This document shows, one piece after another, positions 1 through 6,264 of a DNA stretch of 24,017 nucleotides; within the stretch, counting starts at the first letter, position 1; each line of letters starts with the position of its first letter. The stretch lies in the IMG/VR virus record IMGVR_UViG_3300042445_001050, positions 1 to 24,017 of that record; one strand, given 5' to 3'. The position numbers and the translations under genes were made by a program. Below the pieces are notes generated by a model, which was not told the origin of the DNA, ran no database searches, and saw only the letters and a program-made list of their open reading frames with translations. The DNA is from a virus.

Positions 1-12
1 CCAAATAATTAT

Positions 13-31
13 AAAAAAACTAGTTTTTTTT
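13..31 (+). terminator. AT-only palindrome, weak terminator candidate
   Basis: A perfect palindrome, A7-CTAG-T7 (13-30) followed by one more T, would form a hairpin ending in a U-run. It lies 12 nt before an ATATTTAT element, the same order seen at stronger unit boundaries further on. It has only two G:C pairs, so it may simply be AT-rich background. The gene it would terminate is outside the window. Confidence 0.3.
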
Positions 32-42
32 AATATTGTATA

Positions 43-54
43 ATATTTATATTA
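43..54 (+). promoter_or_regulatory. ATATTTAT-type promoter element
   Basis: ATATTTATATTA matches the core of the element found before 799, 3279, 6265, 11529, 12871 and, on the minus strand, 21283. Here it is 52 nt upstream of the ATG at 107, not the usual 6-11 nt, so the assignment is weaker. Confidence 0.35.
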
Positions 55-106
55 CACATGAACTATAATATAAATTATCAGTAGTTTGTGTTAAATATGC
101 GCATAT

Positions 107-736
107 ATGAGTAAAGAAATGATGACTATGATAACAACTATTGTTGTTGCTATCATAACAGCTATTGTAGGTCCTATCCTATTGGAATGGTTTAGAAATA
201 AATTCAATAAAAAGAAACCAAAAGCTGTTCATGAAGCTATAACCTTTAATGCTATGGTTGATGAACAATTAAGTCAATTAATGGATGATTTAAATTGTAA
301 TAACATATGGATAGCACAATTTCACAATGGTGGTAATTTTTACCCAACAAAAAAATCAATTCAAAAGTTTTCAGTTTTTTACGAGAAAGTAAGTTATAAC
401 ACATTTGGTATCTCACCAATTTTACAAAATATACCAGCTTCATTATTCCCTAAAGCATTAGATAAGGTAAATACAGAATCTTATTTAGAAATTTTAGATA
501 TTGAAGCTTCGAATGAATTTTATGGGTTAGAAACAATTATATCCCAATTAAAAGCTAAATCATTATATTTATTTGGTATTTATAGTTTAAATGATGTATT
601 AATTGGTGTTCTAGGTATTTCATACAATGACAAGGTAGTTGAATTAACAGATGAAGACCATAGTTATATATCACAAAAATTGGGTGCTGTTGGTACATTA
701 TTAACTAATTATCTCTATAAATTAAATGAAAAATAA
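107..736 (+). CDS. Membrane-anchored GAF-like phage protein
   Basis: A 209-aa protein. Residues about 8-27 form one hydrophobic segment followed by a basic stretch (RNKFNKKKPK), which suggests an N-terminal inner-membrane anchor with a cytoplasmic C-terminal domain. The soluble part has the QFHNGG motif (71-76) and an alternating strand/helix pattern like GAF-type sensor domains seen in various phage proteins; the role of such phage proteins is unknown to me. Nearby ATGs at codons 5, 6 and 8 are alternative starts, but the first keeps the anchor intact. The gene is followed at once by a strong hairpin terminator, so it is the end of its own transcription unit. The GAF-like call is by resemblance only. 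Confidence 0.75.
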   Translation: MSKEMMTMITTIVVAIITAIVGPILLEWFRNKFNKKKPKAVHEAITFNAMVDEQLSQLMDDLNCNNIWIAQFHNGGNFYPTKKSIQKFSVFYEKVSYNTFGISPILQNIPASLFPKALDKVNTESYLEILDIEASNEFYGLETIISQLKAKSLYLFGIYSLNDVLIGVLGISYNDKVVELTDEDHSYISQKLGAVGTLLTNYLYKLNEK

Positions 737-741
737 ATATT

Positions 742-768
742 AAGCCTTAATATTAAGGCTTTTTTTAT
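742..768 (+). terminator. Rho-independent terminator
   Basis: A perfect 20-nt inverted repeat with arms AAGCCTTAAT / ATTAAGGCTT (742-761) runs into a T-tract (760-766). It lies 5 nt after the stop codon of the preceding gene, and a promoter-like element begins at 777. Confidence 0.85.
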
Positions 769-776
769 TTTAACTT

Positions 777-790
777 ATATTTATATATAA
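777..790 (+). promoter_or_regulatory. ATATTTATATATAA promoter element
   Basis: ATATTTATATATAA lies 8 nt before the ATG at 799 and 15 nt after the terminator stem. The identical 14-mer occurs at 12847 before the protease gene and on the minus strand at 21304-21291, in each case just before a gene start and in the gene's orientation. Confidence 0.6.
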
Positions 791-798
791 AAAATATT

Positions 799-1044
799 AT
801 GGCTAAAATTTATGACGTACATAGTGTTATTGTAGCTGCTGGTGATGCAGATTTTACTTCACATGCTTATACTGAAATATATGGTGGTTCTACAGGTTGT
901 TCTATAACTATCAATGGTACTCCAATATCTATGGGGCCTAGTTCTAGTTTATTTATAGCTGTTAGAAGCGTTTCAGGTGGTAGTGGTTGTTATTTACTTG
1001 GTTCACACAAACATGTATTTAACGGTAACGATAATTTATTTTAA
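799..1044 (+). CDS. Small beta-rich hypothetical protein
   Basis: An 81-aa protein rich in Gly, Ser and Thr and with few charged residues. Its pattern of short strands (SITINGTPISMG, SLFIAV) suggests a compact beta-sandwich. No signal peptide or membrane segment is seen. In T4-like genomes such small proteins near head genes are sometimes capsid decoration or neck parts, but nothing here proves that. Its own promoter-like element is directly upstream and the A/T-only leader fits the other genes. It ends with a HKHVFNGNDN tail. Function unknown. Confidence 0.7.
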   Translation: MAKIYDVHSVIVAAGDADFTSHAYTEIYGGSTGCSITINGTPISMGPSSSLFIAVRSVSGGSGCYLLGSHKHVFNGNDNLF

Positions 1045-1069
1045 TAAGAAAGTAATTAAATAATAAAAA

Positions 1070-1831
1070 ATGAAAAATTTACAGGGTAAAGAAGCAGTTA
1101 ATAGAATGTTAGAACTAATGGGAAAAACACCTATTAACGAAAATAAAACAAGCTCAGTTGTTGAGTTAACAAAAATGGGACCAGATGGTAAAGTATATGG
1201 TATAGTTAGAGAAAATCATGAATATTACATTAAAGTGGCTAACACTAATGATAATTTAATGGTTGAAAATTTCAATTATATCGGAGGTTTGATGAATAAA
1301 AAAGATAAATCATACCCATCATACGCTAAAGCATTAAAACAATTAAATTTGAAATTTATGAGTCTTAATGAGTCTATTGGTAAGGCTGGTCAAGTTAATG
1401 TATTTCTTAATGATAATTTAATTAATGAACACCATGGTATGAAAGCTGAGGCTTCTTTAAGTGCTACTAAAGGTGTTGGTGATAATGAAGAATATATTGT
1501 TAATAAAAAAGGTAAAGATTTATCTTATGATACTAAAGAAGGTAAAGAGAAAGGTCAATTTGGTGATAATTTAGCAACAAAAGATACTGACGATGAGTTT
1601 GAAAAAGTTAAATTATCTGAAAATGAAACATTAATTGATTCTATGATTACTGGTGAAGAAATTGAAACTATCGAATCTAAAAGAAAAGGGTTTTCAATTG
1701 AAAAAGCTATTAATGAGATGGACGAAGTTATTGATTCAGTAACTACTAAAAGTAAAATTGATAGGATTTTAGAAGGTTTGTCAATTGAAGAAATGGCTGA
1801 ATTAACAGATTCATTAAAAAAAAAAATCTAA
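1070..1831 (+). CDS. Hypothetical protein, possible upstream half of a frameshifted product
   Basis: A 253-aa hydrophilic protein that I do not recognise. The N-terminal third (to about residue 100) has a mixed strand/helix pattern; the rest is charged and likely helical or disordered. It ends DSLKKKI, with the three Lys codons inside a run of 11 A (1816-1826), then TAA at 1829-1831. In the -1 frame the sequence stays open past this stop and joins the next ORF without a break. The stop may therefore be bypassed by slippage, or may be an artefact of a miscounted homopolymer. No promoter element is seen between it and the gene at 799, so the two are probably co-transcribed. Confidence 0.7.
   Translation: MKNLQGKEAVNRMLELMGKTPINENKTSSVVELTKMGPDGKVYGIVRENHEYYIKVANTNDNLMVENFNYIGGLMNKKDKSYPSYAKALKQLNLKFMSLNESIGKAGQVNVFLNDNLINEHHGMKAEASLSATKGVGDNEEYIVNKKGKDLSYDTKEGKEKGQFGDNLATKDTDDEFEKVKLSENETLIDSMITGEEIETIESKRKGFSIEKAINEMDEVIDSVTTKSKIDRILEGLSIEEMAELTDSLKKKI
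1816..1826 (+). other. A11 run, candidate -1 frameshift site
   Basis: Eleven consecutive A residues read as Lys-Lys-Lys at the end of the ORF at 1070. A -1 shift here gives ...KKK-NLNNNNKISTG..., entering a frame that stays open through to 3273. A runs are known transcriptional and ribosomal slippage sites, and also known sites of sequencing length error. A hairpin with arms AAAGCTGG / CCAGCTTT (1929-1961) lies about 100 nt downstream, too far to act as a classical stimulator. Confidence 0.5.
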
Positions 1832-1977
1832 ATAATAATAATAAAATATCTACAGGTTTATTTTCTGAAGAAGAAGATGGTTATAACATTGTAGATGAGA
1901 CTATTTCTGAAGATACAAAATATAAAATAAAGCTGGCTACCCCTAAAAAGGAACCAGCTTTTCCTGTTTCTGAACCT

Positions 1978-2082
1978 ATGGATGATGAACCTATGGATGA
2001 TGAACCTATGGATGATGAACCTATGAGTGATGAACCTATGGGTGGTGATACTATGGATAATAAACCTATGAGTGATGAACCA
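1978..2082 (+). repeat. Seven tandem 15-bp units
   Basis: Units of the type ATGGATGATGAACCT start at 1978, 1993, 2008, 2023, 2038, 2053 and 2068. The first three are identical; the others differ by a few bases. They encode M-D-D-E-P pentapeptides and sit in the disordered acidic N-terminal region of the 1978 ORF. Unit number may vary between relatives. Confidence 0.9.
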
Positions 2083-3273
2083 TCAGGTGATGCACCTTTT
2101 GATAAAACACCATTTAATGCTGGTGTCGAAGCTGATGAAGATGAAGACCCAAAGAAATTTATAGAGCAATTAACTGGTAAATTAGGTACAACATTAAGAA
2201 GTTACACTAAAAAAGAAGGTGGACCAGACTTTGATTTGGAAAAATATATCATTAATTCGGTTATTTCAGCAACACATACCGCTGAAATGGAAGAAGAAGA
2301 TAGAAAAGATATTATTAAGAAAATAAATGACGCTGGTGAAGATGCTGAACCAAAGGATGAAACTCCAAATGAGGATATACCAGAAGATAAACCATCAGAA
2401 GATTCTGAATCTATGGATGATAATAAAGATGAATTAAATGAGTATTTTGATGAATCTGAATTTAGTGATAATCAAGAATATGAAAATTTAAAATTTAAAA
2501 ATCCTAATGAATTAATTAATTTTTTAAGAAATAACATATTCCCATCACTAACTGATGAAGAAATAGATTCATATATATTAGAATTAATAACAGCGTTTGA
2601 CATTAAAAATAGATTATCTGAAAATGATAAATATTTTGAAGCTGATAGTAGATTTGCATATGAAGAAACTAAATCAGTATGGGAAGCAAGTGATTTATTA
2701 GGTGAGGGTGGAAATGAAGAAGGTAATCCAACTAGATATATGTTCTTCAGTAATTTAGAGCAAATGAGAAGACAAGCTGGTTTATTATTAGATTTAGATG
2801 AAGGTAAAATTGAAGCTATATTAAATAGTGGTCACGATTGGGCTGCTGACCATATTGCAACAGCAAAAGAAAGTTTTGACCAAGTATTTGATTTCTTAAT
2901 GAACGAAACTAAAAGTGGTGATATGTGGAAATCTGTTGATATTGAAGACCATAACGATGAAGAAGATTATGATTATTCTGAATGGTCTAAACCAATGGAA
3001 TTAAAGCAAGATGTTCAAATTTCTGAAGGATTGAAATATCACTTGGATAATAAATTAGCGTTAGGTGAATCAGTTTTTAGATATGGTTCTGATAAATTCT
3101 TTGAATTAATTAAAGAAGTAAAAAGTTTATATGGTAAAGACTTGATTAATCTTAATGAGAATGATACATTTATTGTTAATGATTTTGATGCTTCAAAAAA
3201 ATTATCGGTTGATAGGAGTGTAATTAGATATAGATTAAAATCTAAAAATTTTTTAACTTATATTTATATATGA
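1978..3273 (+). CDS. Acidic low-complexity protein, start uncertain (frame open from the A11 run)
   Basis: From the first ATG this is 431 aa; the frame is open upstream to the A11 run at 1816-1826, adding about 50 residues (for example LFSEEEDGYNIVDETISED) that read like protein. The ATG at 1978 is a poor start: it lies inside a 15-bp repeat (MDDEP units) and lacks the A/T-only leader seen before other genes. I therefore favour fusion with the 1070 product by frameshift or base-count error. The N-terminus is Pro/Asp/Glu-rich and probably disordered; from about residue 160 it looks folded and helical, with segments such as NPNELINFLRNN and EQMRRQAGLLLDLDEGK. No known domain is recognised. Its last codons overlap the promoter-like element of the next gene. 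Confidence 0.65.
   Translation: MDDEPMDDEPMDDEPMSDEPMGGDTMDNKPMSDEPSGDAPFDKTPFNAGVEADEDEDPKKFIEQLTGKLGTTLRSYTKKEGGPDFDLEKYIINSVISATHTAEMEEEDRKDIIKKINDAGEDAEPKDETPNEDIPEDKPSEDSESMDDNKDELNEYFDESEFSDNQEYENLKFKNPNELINFLRNNIFPSLTDEEIDSYILELITAFDIKNRLSENDKYFEADSRFAYEETKSVWEASDLLGEGGNEEGNPTRYMFFSNLEQMRRQAGLLLDLDEGKIEAILNSGHDWAADHIATAKESFDQVFDFLMNETKSGDMWKSVDIEDHNDEEDYDYSEWSKPMELKQDVQISEGLKYHLDNKLALGESVFRYGSDKFFELIKEVKSLYGKDLINLNENDTFIVNDFDASKKLSVDRSVIRYRLKSKNFLTYIYI
3259..3272 (+). promoter_or_regulatory. ATATTTATATATGA promoter element
   Basis: It matches the 14-mer at 777 and 12847 at 13 of 14 positions and lies 6 nt before the ATG at 3279. It overlaps the last codons and stop of the preceding ORF. 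No hairpin precedes it, so it may add transcription inside a longer unit. Confidence 0.5.
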
Positions 3274-3278
3274 TTAAT

Positions 3279-3872
3279 ATGGAAAATTTTAAATGTAAAG
3301 GAAAAAATTGTGGACATGAGTGGGTGACTGAAGAAAAAGATAGTCACCCATATCTATGTCATGATTGTGGATACGATAGTAAAACACATAAATATAATTT
3401 TAAAGCGTTAAATGATTGGAAAATGAGTCAGAAACCTTATACTGAAGAAAAAAATAATAATGTTATTAAAAGAACATTTTCTAATAGCGTTAATGAATCT
3501 GAATTAGTATGGCATAGAGATAAAAAGGATAGGGTAGTTAAACTTTTATCTGAAACAGATTGGATGATACAGTTTGATAACGAGTTACCAAGAAAGATGA
3601 GTATTGATGAAGCTATCACAATACCTAAGAACGTTTATCATAGAGTAATTAAAGGAAGTGGTGATTTAATGGTTGAAATAACTGAAACTGACGATGTTAA
3701 TGAAGAAGAGATAATTGATGAGATGAAATGTTGGGATGGTTATCATAAAGAAGGTACAAAAATATCAGATAAGACTGGTAAACGTGTAAACAATTGTGTT
3801 AAAACTAAAAAGAAGAAAAAATCTTTAAAAGAATCAATATGGAATATTAATCCAAAAGTTTTAAAAAATTAA
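3279..3872 (+). CDS. Zinc-ribbon / cupin-like phage protein with C-terminal CWDGY motif
   Basis: 197 aa from the ATG at 3279. An in-frame ATG at 3270 also exists but overlaps the previous stop and the promoter-like element, so 3279 is preferred. Residues 6-30 hold Cys6, Cys11, Cys27 and Cys30 (C-x4-C-x15-C-x2-C), a plausible zinc ribbon. Residues about 95-145 contain IPKNVYHRVIKGSGDLMVEI, which resembles a small cupin-like beta barrel. Near the end, CWDGYHKEGTKI...VNNC matches a Cys/Gly signature I associate with phage structural ORFs. The tail is Lys-rich. It may be a modular virion or assembly protein; the function is not established. Confidence 0.75.
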   Translation: MENFKCKGKNCGHEWVTEEKDSHPYLCHDCGYDSKTHKYNFKALNDWKMSQKPYTEEKNNNVIKRTFSNSVNESELVWHRDKKDRVVKLLSETDWMIQFDNELPRKMSIDEAITIPKNVYHRVIKGSGDLMVEITETDDVNEEEIIDEMKCWDGYHKEGTKISDKTGKRVNNCVKTKKKKKSLKESIWNINPKVLKN

Positions 3873-3876
3873 TAAT

Positions 3877-4275
3877 ATGGAAAAGTTATATTTAATTTAT
3901 ATTAATAGTATAGGTAAAGACTGGAAGGGTAATTACTTGTATGAGTTTTTGTATGGTGATAATATTGATGGTGTTGATGGTGAAGAATGGGATTCTGTAC
4001 CAGCATCTGGTAGACCAGAACCACCACATGAAGAATTTGTAAAAAAAGTTGGTAGATTAACGACCGAACTTAAATTATCTTTAATACAAGAAAGTAATAC
4101 ATTTTGTATTTGGGATGCCGTTGATGGTATAATAGCATTAGGATGGGAAGATATTGATGAATATGATGAATACCCAGAGAATAGATTATGGTTTAAATTT
4201 GGCGAGGAATTATCATCAGTTAATGATAAATTATACGAAAAAGATATTGTATTGGATTATGAAAAAAATAAATAA
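3877..4275 (+). CDS. Conserved phage protein of unknown function
   Basis: A 132-aa acidic protein starting 4 nt after the previous stop. The segments YLIYINSIGKDWKGNYLYEF, PASGRPEPP and DAVDGIIALGWED look strongly conserved in character and give the impression of a known family of phage hypothetical proteins, but I cannot name a function. The acidic C-terminus (DIDEYDEYPEN) is followed by LWFKFGEEL. It overlaps the start of the next gene by 17 nt, which suggests translational coupling in one operon. Confidence 0.8.
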   Translation: MEKLYLIYINSIGKDWKGNYLYEFLYGDNIDGVDGEEWDSVPASGRPEPPHEEFVKKVGRLTTELKLSLIQESNTFCIWDAVDGIIALGWEDIDEYDEYPENRLWFKFGEELSSVNDKLYEKDIVLDYEKNK

Positions 4276-6190
4276 AAAAATATTAAAAGAAGCTGAAGAA
4301 ATAAAGAAAAATGTAAATCATGATGGTGTAAGACTTGAAATGTTTAATTATTTAAAAAGCTTAAATTTTAATAAATCAGATAAAAAAGGTTTAGCTGATG
4401 TAAACAAAGATGGTATTGATGATACTGAAATATTTACATTTTTTTCAAGTGATAAAACGTTAAGAATTATTTGTGGTATATCATCATTTTCTAGTGGTGA
4501 TGTTAAAATAATTATATTAATCGATGGCGATAAAGGTAATGTTATTTTAAAAAGTACAATGTTTGATGATGTTAATGATGTTAAGAAAAAAATTAATTCA
4601 TTTGTAACTAATGAGTTAGAAAATAGTAGATTAACTAATTTAGGTGTTAATGTTAATAAACAACACGAATTATCAAAAAGAGAAAAAGATGAAATAACAA
4701 ATAAAATTATAGATACTTTTAAAACTAAAGGTAAAGATGCGGCTGATGAATTATTTAAAAAATATAAACATCTATTAGAGGAGCAAGATTGTATTAAATT
4801 AACTAATCTATTAAATGAAGCTGTTGTTAAACCTGAATCAACTAAAAACCCAGAAGGTGATAAAAATAATGATACAACTGAATTAGATGATACATCTAAA
4901 AAAGCTAAAGAAACTAAAGATGAGTTGAATTATATAAAAAAATGTTTAGATGATATAAAAAAAACAGGTGAAGAGGTTTTTGGTACAAATGAAAGTATTA
5001 ATAATGTTAAGACTATTATTAAAATATCTGATTTAAACAATAGAATTAATGAGAATAAAGACTGGAGAAAAAATAAAACTAGAGATAATTTATATTCATC
5101 TGGAATTAAAGAAAGAATGAATTATGAAATAGAAGAAGCATTAATTAATGGTAATCATCCATTAAGCGAGTCTAATATATTTCCAGATTCTCATGATATA
5201 TCTAGTGATGCAGCTTTGATGGTTAAAGAATTTGAGTATTCAGTTAAAAAATGTCATGAAGCATTTGGTATTAATGAAATTAACAATATTCAATTATATG
5301 AAGATATGGGTTCATTGTTGAAAGAAATTAAAGAATTGGAAGAACCTAATAGAAAGAAATTAGTGGAATTAGCAAAAAAGATAATAGTAGACGAATTTAA
5401 TATACCCGAAGGTGCTATAAATTTTGAATGTGAATTGGTTGATTCATTGAAACCAAAAAGTAAAAAAACTAAAAAGAAAGAAAGTGAGGTTGTATTTGAA
5501 AGTAGTGAGCAAATTACTGAAGCGATATATGCTTTAGATAAAAAGAAAGGTATATACGCATTTGCTGAAGGCGCTGTTGATAATGCAACTAACTTATATA
5601 GAAGTATTGATGAACTTGTGGATATTAATCCTCAATTATCAAATAACTATAATAAAATAATGTATGGTGCTAAATATCTAAACTATGTTACAAATAGTGA
5701 TGATGATAAAGTATATGGTGGTGATTATTCTTGTGAATACAAAAAAAACTCAAACGATACTATAACACCAACAATTAAAGTTAAAGCGATAGCATTCCCT
5801 ATTTTGGTTCAAGAAATGTACAGAGGTGTTATGGATGTTTTATCTACACATGGTATACATGATAATGATACAATTGCTGAGTATGTTCAAGATAATGATG
5901 ATTATGCTGAATGCCAACCATGGTATTCTAAGTTTGGTCCTAGAATATGGAAGAAATTCTGTGGAAACATTTCTAAAGATGATAATAAATTAAAATATGA
6001 AGTGTATGCTAAATTAATAAAAAAAGAACCTAAACAATTTTTAGATTCAGTAAAAGAAATAATTGCAAACACAAGAAAAGCTAAAGTAATAATTGATGAA
6101 ATCATAAACGAAATAAAAACAGAAAAATTAACTGAAAAATATAATTCAACTGTTAGTAACACTTATTTCGATAAAGATGAACTAATCTAA
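4259..6190 (+). CDS. Large hypothetical phage protein with EF-hand-like calcium loop
   Basis: 643 aa from the ATG at 4259. A longer reading from 4154 is possible, but its first 35 codons would lie wholly inside the preceding gene. MKKINKKILKEAEEIKK makes a natural start. DVNKDGIDD (residues 47-55) fits the DxNxDGxxD loop of EF-hand or dockerin-like calcium sites. Two folded-looking regions flank a Lys/Asp/Glu-rich linker (about 190-230). The C-terminal region (ILVQEMYRGVMDVLSTHGI, ECQPWYSKFGPRIWKKFCG) is mostly helical. I do not recognise the family. It ends the first cluster, a strong terminator following 3 nt after its stop. A structural or core role is a guess from position next to the terminase. 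Confidence 0.75.
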   Translation: MKKINKKILKEAEEIKKNVNHDGVRLEMFNYLKSLNFNKSDKKGLADVNKDGIDDTEIFTFFSSDKTLRIICGISSFSSGDVKIIILIDGDKGNVILKSTMFDDVNDVKKKINSFVTNELENSRLTNLGVNVNKQHELSKREKDEITNKIIDTFKTKGKDAADELFKKYKHLLEEQDCIKLTNLLNEAVVKPESTKNPEGDKNNDTTELDDTSKKAKETKDELNYIKKCLDDIKKTGEEVFGTNESINNVKTIIKISDLNNRINENKDWRKNKTRDNLYSSGIKERMNYEIEEALINGNHPLSESNIFPDSHDISSDAALMVKEFEYSVKKCHEAFGINEINNIQLYEDMGSLLKEIKELEEPNRKKLVELAKKIIVDEFNIPEGAINFECELVDSLKPKSKKTKKKESEVVFESSEQITEAIYALDKKKGIYAFAEGAVDNATNLYRSIDELVDINPQLSNNYNKIMYGAKYLNYVTNSDDDKVYGGDYSCEYKKNSNDTITPTIKVKAIAFPILVQEMYRGVMDVLSTHGIHDNDTIAEYVQDNDDYAECQPWYSKFGPRIWKKFCGNISKDDNKLKYEVYAKLIKKEPKQFLDSVKEIIANTRKAKVIIDEIINEIKTEKLTEKYNSTVSNTYFDKDELI

Positions 6191-6193
6191 AGT

Positions 6194-6221
6194 AAAAACC
6201 TATCAATTGATAGGTTTTTTT
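6194..6221 (+). terminator. Rho-independent terminator
   Basis: A perfect 26-nt palindrome with arms AAAAACCTATCAA / TTGATAGGTTTTT (6194-6219) ends in a T-run (6215-6221). It closes the 1070-6190 cluster and is followed 21 nt later by the terminase promoter element. Confidence 0.85.
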
Positions 6222-6240
6222 GTTTTTAAGAAGGTTTGAC

Positions 6241-6258
6241 ATATTTATTAATATATAA
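6241..6258 (+). promoter_or_regulatory. ATATTTATT-type promoter of the terminase unit
   Basis: ATATTTATTAATATATAA begins 24 nt before the ATG at 6265 and directly follows TTTGAC (6235-6240). It is a slightly longer variant of the 14-mer at 777, and the TTGAC just before it resembles a -35 box. Confidence 0.5.
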
Positions 6259-6264
6259 AATAAT

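Noticed and set aside
567-577. ATATTTATTTG matching the promoter core
   Set aside because: It lies inside a coding region and far from a start. Such matches by chance are expected in DNA this AT-rich, which is why only start-proximal elements were called.
1929-1961. Hairpin AAAGCTGG / CCAGCTTT as a terminator or frameshift stimulator
   Set aside because: It lies within an open coding frame, its T-run is short and broken, and it is about 100 nt from the A11 run, too far for a classical frameshift stimulator. Kept only as a note.
4154-4258. Upstream start of the 643-aa gene
   Set aside because: These 35 codons lie entirely within the conserved 3877 gene in another frame, and their sequence (MMNMMNTQRI...) does not look protein-like.
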